Source: Methylobacterium sp. 2A (GTDB lineage Bacteria; Pseudomonadota; Alphaproteobacteria; Rhizobiales; Beijerinckiaceae). Taken from it: a DNA stretch of 64,000 bases. Below are positions 63,909 through 64,000 of this stretch, one piece after another. The first letter of the stretch is position 1. Each line of letters opens with the position of its first letter. Both the position numbers and the translations under genes were made by a program. Where the stretch lies: NCBI RefSeq assembly GCF_009806555.1, contig NZ_VUOK01000058.1, positions 186,001 to 250,000 on the forward strand, given 5' to 3'. The notes under the pieces are model-generated. The model was not told the DNA's origin and made no database searches. It was given only the letters and a program-made list of their open reading frames with translations.

Positions 63909-64000
63909 CGCGGTCGACCCCTCTCGTGATCGGGCCCCGGGGCCTGAATTATTTTATACAATTTCAAGCCTTGGGCCCGCCGTCAAGGGTCCAGCCGAGG

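Overview
The window is a GC-rich chromosomal segment from an alphaproteobacterium of the order Hyphomicrobiales, most likely a Methylobacterium/Methylorubrum-type methylotroph. The evidence is the conserved order nuoK-nuoL-nuoM-nuoN-birA-rnj-mce-DUF1467-proS-lolC/E-lolD, the short ProRS type, a formaldehyde-activating-enzyme (Fae) paralogue, cobS/cobT, an imuA-imuB-dnaE2 mutasome, and LexA boxes of the alphaproteobacterial GTTC-N7-GTTC type. Genus-level assignment is inference. No rRNA, tRNA, CRISPR array, prophage or intact insertion sequence was seen. The content is mainly housekeeping, with small accessory genes and short structured repeats between genes.

Layout. 1-8.7 kb: end of the complex I operon, then birA, rnj, mce and a DUF1467 gene. 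9.1-12.9 kb: a candidate small RNA opposite the proS leader, then proS and the lipoprotein-release genes. 13-15.1 kb: small secreted and membrane peptides around a GT1 glycosyltransferase. 15.3-18.9 kb: replicative dnaE with two DnaA-box-like sites upstream. 18.9-22.4 kb: an inverted-repeat element beside a LysR remnant, a membrane-anchored unknown, ChaC, a secreted unknown and recO. 22.5-27.6 kb: parC behind an SOS-type box, a coupled pair of tiny membrane proteins, an AlkA-type glycosylase and citrate synthase. 27.9-33.4 kb: gltX, comEC, lexA with its own SOS box, and two unknowns. 33.4-38 kb: an NRAMP-like carrier with altered motifs, a Fae-like protein lacking the catalytic His, a Uma2 protein, a secreted unknown, and a LOV histidine kinase with a single-domain response regulator. 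38.2-44.1 kb: imuA-imuB-dnaE2, with a 189-bp repeat inserted in frame in imuB. 44.2-50.2 kb: a collagen-like secreted protein, a flavoprotein, an MFS exporter, a TerC protein and a peptidoglycan amidase. 50.2-54.3 kb: a Phd/VapC toxin-antitoxin pair, a TerB/DnaJ protein, a glycine-zipper lipoprotein, a stand-alone UreE with a His-rich tail and an outer-membrane barrel. 54.4-64 kb: small membrane proteins, an SDR behind a perfect EcfG-type promoter, a chemoreceptor, dusA, a membrane aspartyl protease coupled to a DUF1289 gene, divergent cobS/cobT, a structured repeat and a Tat-exported solute-binding protein.

How the genes connect. The clearest regulatory theme is DNA damage: three perfect GTTC-N7-GTTC boxes precede lexA, the imuA operon and parC. 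A second theme is general stress: a perfect GGAAC-N16-CGTT promoter precedes the SDR gene, and a one-mismatch version precedes the LOV kinase. A third feature is at least four families of short inverted-repeat elements (7.8/24.8 kb, 18.9/46.4 kb, 41.9 kb and 62.2 kb), one of which has become coding sequence inside imuB. The best candidates for undescribed biology are the candidate sRNA at 9.1 kb, the repeat-expanded ImuB, the NRAMP-like/Fae-like pair and the cloverleaf-shaped element at 62.2 kb.
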